NCBI GenBank assembly: GCA_013140455.1
Contig: JABFSU010000034.1
Span: forward strand, 1 to 33,669
Source: Nitrospira sp.
Lineage (GTDB): Bacteria; Nitrospirota; Nitrospiria; Nitrospirales; Nitrospiraceae
Reading direction: 5' to 3'
DNA: 33,669 bases
Position numbers and translations under genes: made by a program. This document shows positions 17,435 to 25,054 of this stretch, piece by piece (the stretch's first letter is position 1; every line of letters starts with the position of its first letter). The notes beneath the pieces were generated by a model. It was not told where the DNA came from, did no database searches, and was given only the letters and a program-made list of their open reading frames with translations.

Positions 17435-17596
17435 CTAGTCGTCTTCTTCTTCTTCAATATCCTCAATACCCTCATAGCTCATTTCTGGAAATGCGGCAGT
17501 AGCCTTTTCGCAGGCAGTTTCTATCATTTCCTCAGCATCTTCAGCCGAATCAGCGTTGACCAAGAATTTGACTGTAATCGCATACCGTTGCTCCAC
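17435..17596 (-). CDS. small acidic protein, 53 aa, GTG start
   Basis: This frame uses a GTG start at 17596. An ideal AAAGGAG (17609-17603) lies 6 bases upstream and an in-frame stop lies further back. The translation starts MEQRYAITVKFLVNADSAED and reads like a short beta-alpha-beta unit (a strand, then a helix AEEMIETACEKATAAF), then ends in an acidic tail with EDIEEEEDD. It is soluble and has one Cys. The strand-helix layout with alternating hydrophobics and the strong ribosome-binding site argue that it is a real gene. The function is unknown. Confidence 0.7.
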   Translation of the reverse strand: MEQRYAITVKFLVNADSAEDAEEMIETACEKATAAFPEMSYEGIEDIEEEEDD

Positions 17597-17889
17597 TCCA
17601 CACTCCTTTCGGTTCCCCTACAAAAATGAAAAGGCTGAGAACGAGGGCCACGAAGAGACTCTCCGTTTCATCCTGTCTATTGTGGGTACTTTGTTACAGC
17701 GAGAGGGAGCATGTCAATCGGTAGTCCCCCTCATAATGTGCTCCCAGCTGGCACCCCAAGCCAAATGGAGCCCGCCCCTCGACGGCAATAGTTCAGCCGA
17801 GAGCCATCTAGCTTGGAGGTGTAGTTAGGGAAAGGAAGAGAGTCCGGCACGTATTATTATCGAAGCGGATGGGCGCCGGTGATGAGCGG

Positions 17890-18291
17890 TCAGGTCTGCT
17901 GTTCCTGCTCAATCTTGCTGATAATCGCAGTGATTTTGTCCTGCTCTCCTGACCTGATACGTGTGAAAGCCAACCCGAATGTCTTGCCCTCAACCCAGCG
18001 AACGATCGCTTCATCGATCATGATCGGCCAATCGAGGTCTGGAATATGGAGACGACATTCAAACTTATCCCCTTGGCCGACAACTGTTCCACTTTCGATC
18101 TTGCACCCTCCGACAGACAGATCGAGGGTTCGTCCATTCCCTTCATTTGGGCCGCCCGAGAAGGTGCTTCGAAACTGCGTGGTAAAGCGAGGTTGATTCC
18201 GACGCTCATCGGAACTCGAGAAGCCAGTCTCATCCGACTTCTTCTCAGACTTGAACAGCGAGGCCATTTTTTTCATTGCTGAAATTGGCAT
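17890..18291 (-). CDS. PilZ-domain protein (probable c-di-GMP receptor)
   Basis: A 133-residue single-domain PilZ protein. RxxxR at R31-R35 (RNQPR) and DxSxxG at D57-G62 (DLSVGG) are the two c-di-GMP-binding motifs, correctly spaced. The C-terminal block GKTFGLAFTRI matches the end of the barrel. Residues 1-28 are Lys/Ser-rich. It would bind cyclic di-GMP and act on an unknown partner, such as motility or surface structures. The start is uncertain between 18291 and the in-frame ATG 5 codons later (MKKMASLF). It follows pal on the same strand, with a strong hairpin between. Confidence 0.85.
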   Translation of the reverse strand: MPISAMKKMASLFKSEKKSDETGFSSSDERRNQPRFTTQFRSTFSGGPNEGNGRTLDLSVGGCKIESGTVVGQGDKFECRLHIPDLDWPIMIDEAIVRWVEGKTFGLAFTRIRSGEQDKITAIISKIEQEQQT

Positions 18292-18331
18292 ATCGGCAAG
18301 CTACGTGGAAGTTTTACGAAAAGGTCTCTCC

Positions 18332-18376
18332 CGCGAGGCGTCCTTCACCAGGATCTTCAGAAAAGGACGCCTCGCG
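18332..18376 (-). terminator. hairpin between pal and the PilZ gene
   Basis: A perfect 14-bp inverted repeat (CGCGAGGCGTCCTT, 18332-18345, with its complement at 18363-18376) surrounds a 17-base loop, starting 20 bases after the pal stop. Read on -, a TTTT occurs about 9 bases beyond the stem, so termination may be partial. Confidence 0.6.
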
Positions 18377-18396
18377 ATGATGCCGACTCAAACCTT

Positions 18397-19074
18397 CTAC
18401 TGCTTGACCTGAAGCAACATGTGGCCACGCCGATTTTGCTGATAGCATGACTCGGCATGGTCAAAGCAAAACGGCTGTTCTTTACCGAATGACACGATCG
18501 CGACTTGCTTGGGACTGATTCCAGCTTCATGAAGATACGTCTTTGCTGCCTTTGCCCGCTTGTCCCCAAGAACCATGTTGTAATCGGTCGTTCCCCGTTC
18601 GTCACAATGTCCTTCAATTTTCAAGACGGCACCAGGATGATCTTTCAGCCAGCTTGCATCGCGGTTCAACGCTTCCATGCCGGCACTAGATACGGTCCAT
18701 TGATCGTAACCAAAAAACACGTCCTGGAGTCCTGCTTCAATGGCCGCCTTCTCCTCCTTCGTCAACTCGGCACGCCGTCTCACGGTGACATCGGAAGGAT
18801 TCAGTGAGGCTCGATAGCCACTTTGAGCCAATCGCTCTTCATCGGGATTCTGAGAAAATCCTCTGAGTTCTCCTGATGCGCCCCCACGTGCCATTCCTGG
18901 GAAATTGGGATTGACGCCTTCCCCATTCCAATTCTTCGATTTATCTGACTTATCTGCTTGTGCCGATGTGACATCTCCATCAGACTGAAGCCATTTCATC
19001 CCGCAACCTTGACTCATGATCATGACTAGACCCAACATAACCACATTGGCCAAAGAAACATTTCTTCCCGTCAT
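18397..19074 (-). CDS. pal: peptidoglycan-associated lipoprotein (Pal/OmpA family)
   Basis: A 225-residue lipoprotein. The signal peptide ends at SQGC with lipidated Cys24, followed by a long polar linker (residues 25-110). The OmpA-like peptidoglycan-binding domain occupies about 117-222: DVFFGYDQWTVS, GHCDERGTTDYNMVLGDKRA (158 Asp and 173 Arg are the diaminopimelate-binding pair) and VSFGKEQP. C203 and C210 probably form a disulphide. GAGGAG lies 6 bases before the ATG. No tolB, tolQ or ybgF is adjacent, so it is a solitary Pal-like gene and may not be the Tol-linked copy. Confidence 0.88.
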   Translation of the reverse strand: MTGRNVSLANVVMLGLVMIMSQGCGMKWLQSDGDVTSAQADKSDKSKNWNGEGVNPNFPGMARGGASGELRGFSQNPDEERLAQSGYRASLNPSDVTVRRRAELTKEEKAAIEAGLQDVFFGYDQWTVSSAGMEALNRDASWLKDHPGAVLKIEGHCDERGTTDYNMVLGDKRAKAAKTYLHEAGISPKQVAIVSFGKEQPFCFDHAESCYQQNRRGHMLLQVKQ

Positions 19075-19356
19075 ACAATTCTCCTCAGTTAATAATTCCT
19101 ATCGTGAGACGATCGTCATGGCTCTATTCGAATGAGTACGAATCTCACATTCTGTAAGAGGCCTTGGCTTCCCTGCCTTGAGACGATCAGTGCAAATCGT
19201 TAGATTAACTATAGCACCAGCTTCAGAATTGTCTTCCCCGAGAGCCACTTCACTAGGTCACCCCTCCAATCTTTCAACTTGAGATGAAAGAGATCTCAAA
19301 AACTTGGGTCAAAATACCCTTGGATGGACTTAGGCTTGGTGGACGCAAGACGTTAA

Positions 19357-19362
19357 ATTATA
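19357..19362 (-). promoter_or_regulatory. candidate -10 element (TATAAT) for the pal transcript
   Basis: A perfect TATAAT on -, about 280 bases before the pal start. No consensus -35 exists; instead the tandem 14-base repeat lies over the -35 zone, as at activator-dependent promoters. Confidence 0.35.
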
Positions 19363-19373
19363 TGAGCAAATCA

Positions 19374-19401
19374 TGATGTATGAGGACTGATGTATGAGGA
19401 C
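19374..19401. repeat. two tandem copies of a 14-base sequence
   Basis: TGATGTATGAGGAC occurs twice in immediate succession (19374-19387, 19388-19401), with no mismatch. It sits 11 bases upstream of the TATAAT on -. It may be a binding site for a dimeric regulator or a slippage duplication. Confidence 0.7.
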
Positions 19402-19498
19402 TGTGGTAAGCAGGAGTGAGAGCGCCCTAGGTTGAGAGGGAATACTGAGCGAGCGGGATACCGAGCTACAAAGACCCGCCATTCTGATGAGAGGAAGG

Positions 19499-19639
19499 CT
19501 AGCGCGAAGCCCTACGGTCAGACCACCGGGCCGGTCGCATAATCGTCCCCAATCCGGCAACGGCACAGATTAACACCAGCATCGCAAGACCCACAGCAAG
19601 AAGAAAACCTGCCTTTACATCATGCAATACAGGGGTCAT
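19499..19639 (-). CDS. single-pass membrane micro-protein, 46 aa
   Basis: AAGGAGG (19654-19648) lies 8 bases before the ATG. The protein has a short polar N-terminus (MTPVLHDVKA), one membrane helix at residues 11-32 (FLLAVGLAMLVLICAVAGLG) and a basic C-terminal tail (MRPARWSDRRASR), predicting an N-out, C-in orientation. It is probably an inner-membrane micro-protein. The ribosome-binding site and helix/tail pattern make it credible. It may be co-transcribed with the Cys-rich ORF just upstream. Confidence 0.65.
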   Translation of the reverse strand: MTPVLHDVKAGFLLAVGLAMLVLICAVAGLGTIMRPARWSDRRASR

Positions 19640-19660
19640 TATCGCACCCTCCTTATCTAC

Positions 19661-19867
19661 TTACCCACACTGCCATCCACACTTGCAGTACCAGGCACTC
19701 ATGGGCGCTTCTTTTTGTAGGATCCGACCACAGCAAGGGCAAGAACGAGTCCACCGCCACCGAGCTGATAGTAAAAGCTTATCAGACCAGTTTCTTCCAT
19801 GTCTCTCTTTTCGGCAACAACCACCCATGGAACAACCCCCACCTGAACTATTTTTACTGTAAGGCAT
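19661..19867 (-). CDS. possible Cys-rich small protein, 68 aa
   Basis: The frame has nine Cys in 68 residues, arranged as GGGCSMGGCC near the start, CPCCG at 43-47 and a final YCKCGWQCG, reminiscent of a zinc ribbon. No good ribbon-length spacing can be verified and no strong ribosome-binding site precedes the ATG. Another small frame (19699-19800) overlaps it and also looks protein-like, so which is translated is unclear; both could be. Confidence 0.35.
   Translation of the reverse strand: MPYSKNSSGGGCSMGGCCRKERHGRNWSDKLLLSARWRWTRSCPCCGRILQKEAPMSAWYCKCGWQCG
19699..19800 (-). CDS. possible membrane micro-protein, 33 aa, overlapping the Cys-rich ORF
   Basis: The ATG at 19800 opens a 33-residue frame with a glycine/valine/leucine helix (LGGGGLVLALAVVG) and a basic end, SYKKKRP, the pattern of a one-helix membrane peptide. 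Its TGA overlaps an ATG at 19702 (ATGA) that lies in the Cys-rich frame and would give a 13-residue peptide ending CKCGWQCG. The ribosome-binding site is weak (AAGAGAG). Confidence 0.35.
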   Translation of the reverse strand: MEETGLISFYYQLGGGGLVLALAVVGSYKKKRP

Positions 19868-19992
19868 GGGCTGTTTGATTGCTATTCCCCTTTGGCGGGA
19901 GAAGAGAGTGAGAGCTAACAGGGGATAAAGCAGCGGAAAGGATTACAGTTCTTACTTGTCAATCACTTAGCAGTCAGTCTCTCTTGTGCGAG

Positions 19993-20069
<77 letters not shown>

Positions 20070-20164
20070 ACAACGACACTTCAATCACTTCTGCGGCAGA
20101 AATGTCAAGGATGACCGGAAGCACCACCCCAGACATCAGCACAGAACATGGAGACCTACTCGAT

Positions 20165-20671
20165 CTACCGCTGGACGGAGGGAAGAATCATCTCGACGAT
20201 TTGATTGATGGTGCATCCATCGGTGGGCACAATATGGTCGGCTGCCTCTCGGTATTTGGGCGTTCGCACTACCAGAACCTCCTCAATCTCCTCAACGAAT
20301 GATTTGGCACCCGTCAGTGAGGGGCGCTGGGTATCACGCCCGATGCGCGAAGCGATCGTTGCAACTGAAGCGGTCAGCCAAAACAGCATGCCGTTCTTTT
20401 TCAAACAAGCCATATTCTCCTGACGAAGAATCGCTCCTCCACCCGTATCGATAATCAATCTATCTTGTGCTGAAAATTCCTGGCAGACCGTCGATTCAAA
20501 ATCGCGAAAATACTCCCAGCCATGCTGCGCGACTATCTCCGGAACTGATCGCCCCGCCCGCCGAACAATTTCCGCATCAGTCGAGACTAGCGGCCATCCG
20601 AGCCTCGCAGCCAGTACTTTCCCAACCGTACTTTTCCCCGTCCCGCGATATCCGATCAGCACGATGTTCAT
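20165..20671 (-). CDS. aroK: shikimate kinase
   Basis: Phosphorylates shikimate at O3 with ATP in the aromatic amino acid pathway. It has 168 residues. The P-loop GYRGTGKST is at 7-15, shikimate-binding Asp32 in STDAEIV and Arg56 in YFRDFES, and the GGG turn at 77-79. Arg in GRDTQRPSLTG belongs to the lid. The open frame extends 40 residues upstream inside aroE, but the ATG at 20671 starts directly at the first beta strand and overlaps the aroE TGA as ATGA, so the pair is coupled. Confidence 0.95.
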   Translation of the reverse strand: MNIVLIGYRGTGKSTVGKVLAARLGWPLVSTDAEIVRRAGRSVPEIVAQHGWEYFRDFESTVCQEFSAQDRLIIDTGGGAILRQENMACLKKNGMLFWLTASVATIASRIGRDTQRPSLTGAKSFVEEIEEVLVVRTPKYREAADHIVPTDGCTINQIVEMILPSVQR

Positions 20672-21522
20672 CGGAAACGAGACTCCAACACGGCTCGCAT
20701 GACATCCGCCGGAGCAGTGTGATTCGTCCACAACTCGAATTGCGCGGCAGCTTGATGCAGAAACATTTCCAACCCGGGGATCGTGACACATCCTGCCAGC
20801 CGGGCATCCTTAAGCAATTGTGTCTCACGCGGATTGTAGACAATATCCATGACGGCCAGGCCTGCGTGCAAAAGCGACGCCGGCACGCAAGTCCCTTCAG
20901 TCTTTGGAGACATGCCGATCGGAGTACAGTGGACCAGGATTTGCGCAGCAGGAAGAGTCTTCGCCAGCACGGCCTCGTCGAGGTGAGCCTCTTCTACTGA
21001 AAGCGGAGTCTTCGATCGAAGATCCGCTGCCAACCGCGAACGTTCATTCGCGTCCACACCAAGCAACGTTAATCCCGCGAGGCCCGGCTCCCCGGCAAGC
21101 GCAAAGGCAATCGCTCGTGCAGCCCCTCCCGATCCCAACATCACAACGCGCTTTCCGGCGAGAGATCCAACCCCTCCACGAAGCGCACGCAACGCACCAG
21201 TGGCATCGGTGTTGTACCCAACCAGCACGCCCTGCTTTGCCACAATAGTATTGATGGCCCCGATGTGCCCGGCGGTAAGCTCAATCTCGTCGAGAAACGG
21301 GATCGACGAAACTTTATGAGGGATCGTGACGCTGGCGCCTCGAAACCCACCCAACGCGCGGAGCCCTCCGATCGCCTCACCGATCGCCTCGACTCGAAAC
21401 GCGAGGTACACCAGATTCAGCCGAAGTTGTTGGAATGCCGCGTTGTGGATGGCGGGAGAAAGCGAATGTTCGACGGGATTTCCGATAACCCCGCAGAACC
21501 CTGTGTGTGCGTCAATCTCCAT
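20668..21522 (-). CDS. aroE: shikimate dehydrogenase (NADP+)
   Basis: Reduces 3-dehydroshikimate to shikimate. It has 284 residues. Substrate-binding SLSPAIHN is at 20-27, catalytic Lys70 in VTIPHK, Asn91 in GAINTI and Asp106 in GYNTDA. The nucleotide-binding glycine loop GSGGAARA is at 130-137. The protein ends with the family helix LEMFLHQAAAQFELWT. It is followed immediately by aroK, the next enzyme of the pathway, with overlapping codons, so substrate flow and expression are matched. Confidence 0.97.
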   Translation of the reverse strand: MEIDAHTGFCGVIGNPVEHSLSPAIHNAAFQQLRLNLVYLAFRVEAIGEAIGGLRALGGFRGASVTIPHKVSSIPFLDEIELTAGHIGAINTIVAKQGVLVGYNTDATGALRALRGGVGSLAGKRVVMLGSGGAARAIAFALAGEPGLAGLTLLGVDANERSRLAADLRSKTPLSVEEAHLDEAVLAKTLPAAQILVHCTPIGMSPKTEGTCVPASLLHAGLAVMDIVYNPRETQLLKDARLAGCVTIPGLEMFLHQAAAQFELWTNHTAPADVMRAVLESRFR

Positions 21523-21561
21523 AAATTCAGCTCACCTATACTCTGAGACTAGTGGGACTGC

Positions 21562-22317
21562 TCACCACACTGTCATTCCACCATCAATGCGAAAAGTCCC
21601 GCCGGTAACCCATGCCGATTCGTCCGACGCAAGATACAGGACCATGTTCGCCACTTCTTCAGGTTTGCCCGGGCGCCGGATCGGATAGTGCGACAAGATC
21701 GATCCAAGCTGATCGGGATTGGCCATCAAGGGAGCAGCCATCGGCGTATCGATCAAGCCCGGGTTCACCACATTGCACCGAATGCCATCGGTGGCGTAAT
21801 CAATCGCGATCGATCGCGTGAGCGCGTCGAGCGCTCCTTTGGAAGCCGCGTACGCGGACAGCAGCGGGATACCGACCAGACTGGCAACCGATGAAAGATT
21901 GACGATGGATCCGCCGGCTTGCTTGAGCATTTCCGGAATGACCGCCCGTATCATGCGGAACACCCCGGTCAAATTCACATCCAGCACATGCGCCCAGGCC
22001 GCATCATCCATCTCATGAAGGCGTTTGCCAAAATCTCCGACGCCCGCGTTGTTCACCAACACATCGATTTTTCGAAACGAAGCTAACGCCTGCTGAACCA
22101 CAGCCCGTACATGACCGTCATCCGTCACCGACCCGGCGACAGCGAGCACCTTGCCGCCATGCGCTGAAATCTCACGTACCACCCGATCGAGTTCGGCTTG
22201 GCGTCGGCCCGTAATCACAACGGCCGCGCCCTCTTCGGCAAACCGTTTGGCGACGGACTCCCCAATGCCGGCATTCCCGCCCGTAATTAATGCCACTTTT
22301 CCGTCCAACCGTTTCAT
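21562..22317 (-). CDS. short-chain dehydrogenase/reductase (SDR)
   Basis: A 251-residue classical SDR. The cofactor motif GGNAGIG is at 13-19, NNAG at 89-92 and the catalytic Ser143, Tyr156 and Lys160 (YAASK). Arg38/Arg39 after the second strand (TGRR) favour NADP(H). The C-terminal ASDESAWVTGGTFRIDGGM is typical of FabG-like SDRs, but the substrate cannot be told. The longer frame upstream overlaps trmI in another frame; the ATG at 22317 overlaps the trmI stop (ATGA). Confidence 0.9.
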   Translation of the reverse strand: MKRLDGKVALITGGNAGIGESVAKRFAEEGAAVVITGRRQAELDRVVREISAHGGKVLAVAGSVTDDGHVRAVVQQALASFRKIDVLVNNAGVGDFGKRLHEMDDAAWAHVLDVNLTGVFRMIRAVIPEMLKQAGGSIVNLSSVASLVGIPLLSAYAASKGALDALTRSIAIDYATDGIRCNVVNPGLIDTPMAAPLMANPDQLGSILSHYPIRRPGKPEEVANMVLYLASDESAWVTGGTFRIDGGMTVW

Positions 22318-23192
22318 GATGCCGCCCCTTCTGTGTCGCTGTCCCCGGGGGACTCTGAAAGAGCCGCCTCCGCAAGATCCGGCTCGCGACCTCCCCCCAG
22401 CAGACCCGGCTCGACCTTCCTCGCCACCGTGATAAAACCTGAATGGGCCACCATCCGATGATCCGGACGAACACTTCGGCCTAACACCGACCACGTACGG
22501 ATGAGGGACTCGAACGTCTCCACCATACCAAACACTTTAGCCCGCTCAAGCGCTTCAACGGTTTGAACGACTTGCGGAACCGTCGGCACAAAACTCAGAT
22601 AGATGCCGCCTGATCGCAAGGCTTTAGCCGCATGCGGCACAACCTGCCAGGGTTCCGGCAAATCGAGCACGACACGATCAAATGGAACACCGTCATCTAA
22701 CAGATCAATCCCCTCATAGGCGCTTTTTCTTAATGACACAAGATTTGGTGTCGGGCCTAAATAACGATTGATATTCGTCAGCGCCGTTTTTGCAAAGTCT
22801 TCCCGCAAGTCGTACGTCACCACAAGGCCCTGCGGCCCCACAAGACGTAAGAGCGCCATGGTCAGTGCACCGGACCCGGTCCCCGCCTCGAAGACGCGCG
22901 CGCCCGGATACACGTCCGCCCACATTGGAATGAGTGCCAGATCCTTGGGATACAGCACCTGCGCGCCACGTGGCATTTTCAGGACGTAGTCACCGAAGGT
23001 CGGCCGCAACGCCAGCATCTTCTTGCCCCCCGACAAAGTCACCACCGTGCCGTCAGAACGGCCAATCATCTCGTCATGGGGAATCTTCTGCCCGCTAAAT
23101 TGATATGTCTCACCGGCCTTAAGCGTCAGCGCGTACTGCCGCCCTTTCTTGTCGATGAGATGGATGCGTTCGCCTGATAAAAGTTGTGACAT
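22314..23192 (-). CDS. trmI: tRNA (adenine-N1)-methyltransferase, TrmI type
   Basis: Methylates adenine 58 in the T loop of tRNA with S-adenosylmethionine. It has 292 residues from the ATG at 23192. The N-terminal small domain (GERIHLIDKKGRQY) is typical of TrmI. YPKDLALIPMWADVYPGARV leads into the SAM loop EAGTGSG at 102-108, and LDLPEPW is the family active-site block. About 35 residues at the end (GGGREPDLAEAALSESPG onward) are acidic, extra and probably disordered. A longer start at 23234 is less likely. A promoter ends 8 bases before the ATG. The stop overlaps the SDR start. Confidence 0.9.
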   Translation of the reverse strand: MSQLLSGERIHLIDKKGRQYALTLKAGETYQFSGQKIPHDEMIGRSDGTVVTLSGGKKMLALRPTFGDYVLKMPRGAQVLYPKDLALIPMWADVYPGARVFEAGTGSGALTMALLRLVGPQGLVVTYDLREDFAKTALTNINRYLGPTPNLVSLRKSAYEGIDLLDDGVPFDRVVLDLPEPWQVVPHAAKALRSGGIYLSFVPTVPQVVQTVEALERAKVFGMVETFESLIRTWSVLGRSVRPDHRMVAHSGFITVARKVEPGLLGGGREPDLAEAALSESPGDSDTEGAAS

Positions 23193-23200
23193 GGGGCGGC

Positions 23201-23230
23201 ATTCTAGGGGGTTCGTTCTCCCCTTTGCAA
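23201..23230 (-). promoter_or_regulatory. predicted promoter of trmI, possibly leaderless
   Basis: On -, TTGCAA (23230-23225), 18 bases, TAGAAT (23206-23201), then 8 bases to the ATG. There is no room for a ribosome-binding site. Confidence 0.5.
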
Positions 23231-23519
23231 CCAATGCTCGGGCGACATGAGCATGACCTCATGAAATGATAGGCCTTCCCTGCGCCTCACGAGCAGTCAC
23301 TCCCCTCTCGATATCCGTTACGCAACATCGCCGCCATTCCCGCGACTCTGATTGCCTGAAGCCTCCTCCCACCACGCCTGCGGACGGAATGATTGAGTGA
23401 GGCAGATCGGCTGGCACGCAGTGCAAATCATACATAGTTGCCGCATTCGCATCACACCTCGATTCAGATTCTCTCATTAAGCCCCCCTAATCTTGCTGCA
23501 ATATCTTCAGGATTGCGCG

Positions 23520-23580
23520 TCTGCCTTCTCATGTTCAATCCAGCATCACTCTTGCTTCGTAGAAGGACATGAGAGGCAGA
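23520..23580 (+). promoter_or_regulatory. long hairpin in the presumed 5' leader of the sigma-factor gene
   Basis: TCTGCC plus TCTCATGT (23520-23534, one bulged T) pairs with ACATGAGAGGCAGA (23567-23580): 14 pairs around a 32-base loop, ending 50 bases before the start codon. No T-run follows, so it is more likely a leader structure or regulator site than a terminator. Confidence 0.5.
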
Positions 23581-23630
23581 AATAACGGTGAATCTTCTTG
23601 ATCCCAGGCAACTCTAACAGGAGTGAACAG

Positions 23631-24923
23631 ATGCGAAACCAGGAGACAAGAGGTGACGCGATGGAACATGAAGATCTGCGGACAGCAGAAAGCATAGACG
23701 ACCAGGCCACGACAGCCGACGTCGACACCGACGATTCTGACGCCAGCGATGCGATCGAAGCGATCGGACGGGAAGCGGAAGTGGATGCTGAGCCGGCGGA
23801 GAAAGGCGTGGAAGCCGCCACGCTCAAGACAAGTCCTGGCGCGAGCCCCTTCCTCCTGGAATCACTCTACTTTCGCTCATTCGGCGAGCGCGCGCTTCTG
23901 ACACGAGAAGAAGAAATCACCTTGGCGAAGCGCTTGGACGAAGGCTCACGCCGTATTCGAGTGGCATTGAAGGAAGCGCTGAAAGTTATGGCGCGCGCGA
24001 GACGCACTCCCATTCTGCTGGAGTCGACAAAGTCCCTTCAACTCGCACGCGGGCTCAGCGGATTTTCCGCCACCGCGCTCGATACCGTCGAGCAGGCCAT
24101 TCTGAATATTCTGAAACCTGCGATCCGGGAGATGAAGCCTGCAGCTACCGTCGCGAAACAGCTCAAGGCCGTGCTCGATGAAATTCGGGCCGCCCGGCTC
24201 GTCTTGGAGCGAGGGAAAGACGAGATGGTCCGTTGCAATCTCCGCCTGGTGGTGGATGTCGCAAAGCATTATACCCATCGAGGCCTGACCTTGTTAGACC
24301 TGGTGCAGGAAGGGAACATTGGATTGATGAAGGCCGCCGAACGGTACCAACACCGGAAAGGCTTTAAGTTCAGCACCTATGCGACCTGGTGGATCCGGCA
24401 AGGAATCACGCGGGCCCTGGCGGATCAGTCTCGGACGATCCGTATTCCCGTGCACCAGACGGAGGCTTCCAGCCGGATTCTGCGGGTCACGCGTCGACTC
24501 GGGCAACAGTTCGGCCGTCCGGCCAAATTAGAAGAGATTGCCAACGTACTGCGAATGAGACCTGAGCGGTTGCATGAAACCGTGCAGGCATTTCAGGAAC
24601 CAGTCGCCCTCGAACGACCGGTCGGGGACGGTGATACTGAGTTCGGGGAGATGATTCCTGATCACCAAGTACCGCCACCCGATGCCCATGTGCATCGTAC
24701 AGAGATGACCCAACAGCTGGATCGTATCTTGAGTACCTTGACTCCGAGAGAACAGACGGTCATCCGGCTCAGGTTTGGAATCGGGCATGATGAGCCCTGC
24801 ACGCTTGAGCAAGTCGGCCAGAACCTGTCGGTGACACGTGAACGGATCCGACAAATCGAAGCGAAAGCCCTCAAAAAGCTCAAAACACCTGAAATCAAAG
24901 AGCTGTTTGCGGCGATCAAGTAA
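23631..24923 (+). CDS. sigma-70 family RNA polymerase sigma factor (RpoD/RpoS-like)
   Basis: A 430-residue protein. An acidic N-terminal tail (about 1-60, many Asp/Glu) precedes region 1.2 (SPFLLESLYFRSFGERALLT, residues 72-91), then a helical non-conserved insert. Region 2 (about 199-270) has RCNLRLVVDVAKHY, DLVQEGNIGLMKAAERY and FKFSTYATWWIRQ. Region 3 follows, and region 4 (about 369-420) ends with VTRERIRQIEAKALKKLK. Regions 2 and 4 are nearly those of a primary sigma factor. Size and the reduced N-terminus suggest a group-2 (RpoS-like) factor, but it may be the housekeeping one. AGGAG lies 7 bases before the ATG at 23631, which decides the start over the upstream TTG. A strong terminator follows. 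Confidence 0.9.
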   Translation: MRNQETRGDAMEHEDLRTAESIDDQATTADVDTDDSDASDAIEAIGREAEVDAEPAEKGVEAATLKTSPGASPFLLESLYFRSFGERALLTREEEITLAKRLDEGSRRIRVALKEALKVMARARRTPILLESTKSLQLARGLSGFSATALDTVEQAILNILKPAIREMKPAATVAKQLKAVLDEIRAARLVLERGKDEMVRCNLRLVVDVAKHYTHRGLTLLDLVQEGNIGLMKAAERYQHRKGFKFSTYATWWIRQGITRALADQSRTIRIPVHQTEASSRILRVTRRLGQQFGRPAKLEEIANVLRMRPERLHETVQAFQEPVALERPVGDGDTEFGEMIPDHQVPPPDAHVHRTEMTQQLDRILSTLTPREQTVIRLRFGIGHDEPCTLEQVGQNLSVTRERIRQIEAKALKKLKTPEIKELFAAIK

Positions 24924-24939
24924 CCCTATCCTCTCAATC

Positions 24940-24983
24940 AACAGGCGCACAAGCTCTCTAGCTCGTGCGCCTGTTCCGTCTTT
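24940..24983 (+). terminator. Rho-independent terminator after the sigma-factor gene
   Basis: AACAGGCGCAC (24940-24950) pairs with GTGCGCCTGTT (24965-24975); the inner AGCT/AGCT extends the stem, and CCGTCTTT follows. The hairpin starts 17 bases after the stop. Confidence 0.8.
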
Positions 24984-25054
24984 CCCCGACCTCTCAGGTA
25001 TGAGAGAATGCGATCCTCGTTGGATCCGTGTCTCCGACTTGTTGAAGGACACCG

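Larger units (their letters stand above)
19075..19498. other. 424-base intergenic region upstream of pal
   Basis: I see no convincing gene. It holds a tandem 14-base repeat with an adjacent TATAAT (described separately) and a 7-bp stem (TTGAGAT, 7-base loop, ATCTCAA) near 19280-19300. The only longer open frame (19330-19566, -) runs across the 46-residue gene in another frame and has a poor composition. Confidence 0.5.
23193..23630. other. 438-base intergenic region between trmI and the sigma factor
   Basis: It holds the trmI promoter on the left and a large hairpin on the right. A 72-residue frame on - (23259-23477) has an AGGGGGG sequence before its ATG, but its composition is not convincing, so I leave it out as a gene. 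Confidence 0.5.

Noticed and set aside
17597-17889. Intergenic stretch with a 7-bp inverted repeat (GGGAGCA ... TGCTCCC, 17705-17745)
   Set aside because: Loop of 27 bases, no T-run and no frame on either strand that looks coding; probably chance.
19330-19566. 78-residue frame on -
   Set aside because: Overlaps the better-supported 46-residue membrane protein in another frame and shows no helix or motif of its own.
23259-23477. 72-residue frame on - with AGGGGGG before its ATG
   Set aside because: Poor composition and no recognisable structure; kept only as a note in the intergenic entry.
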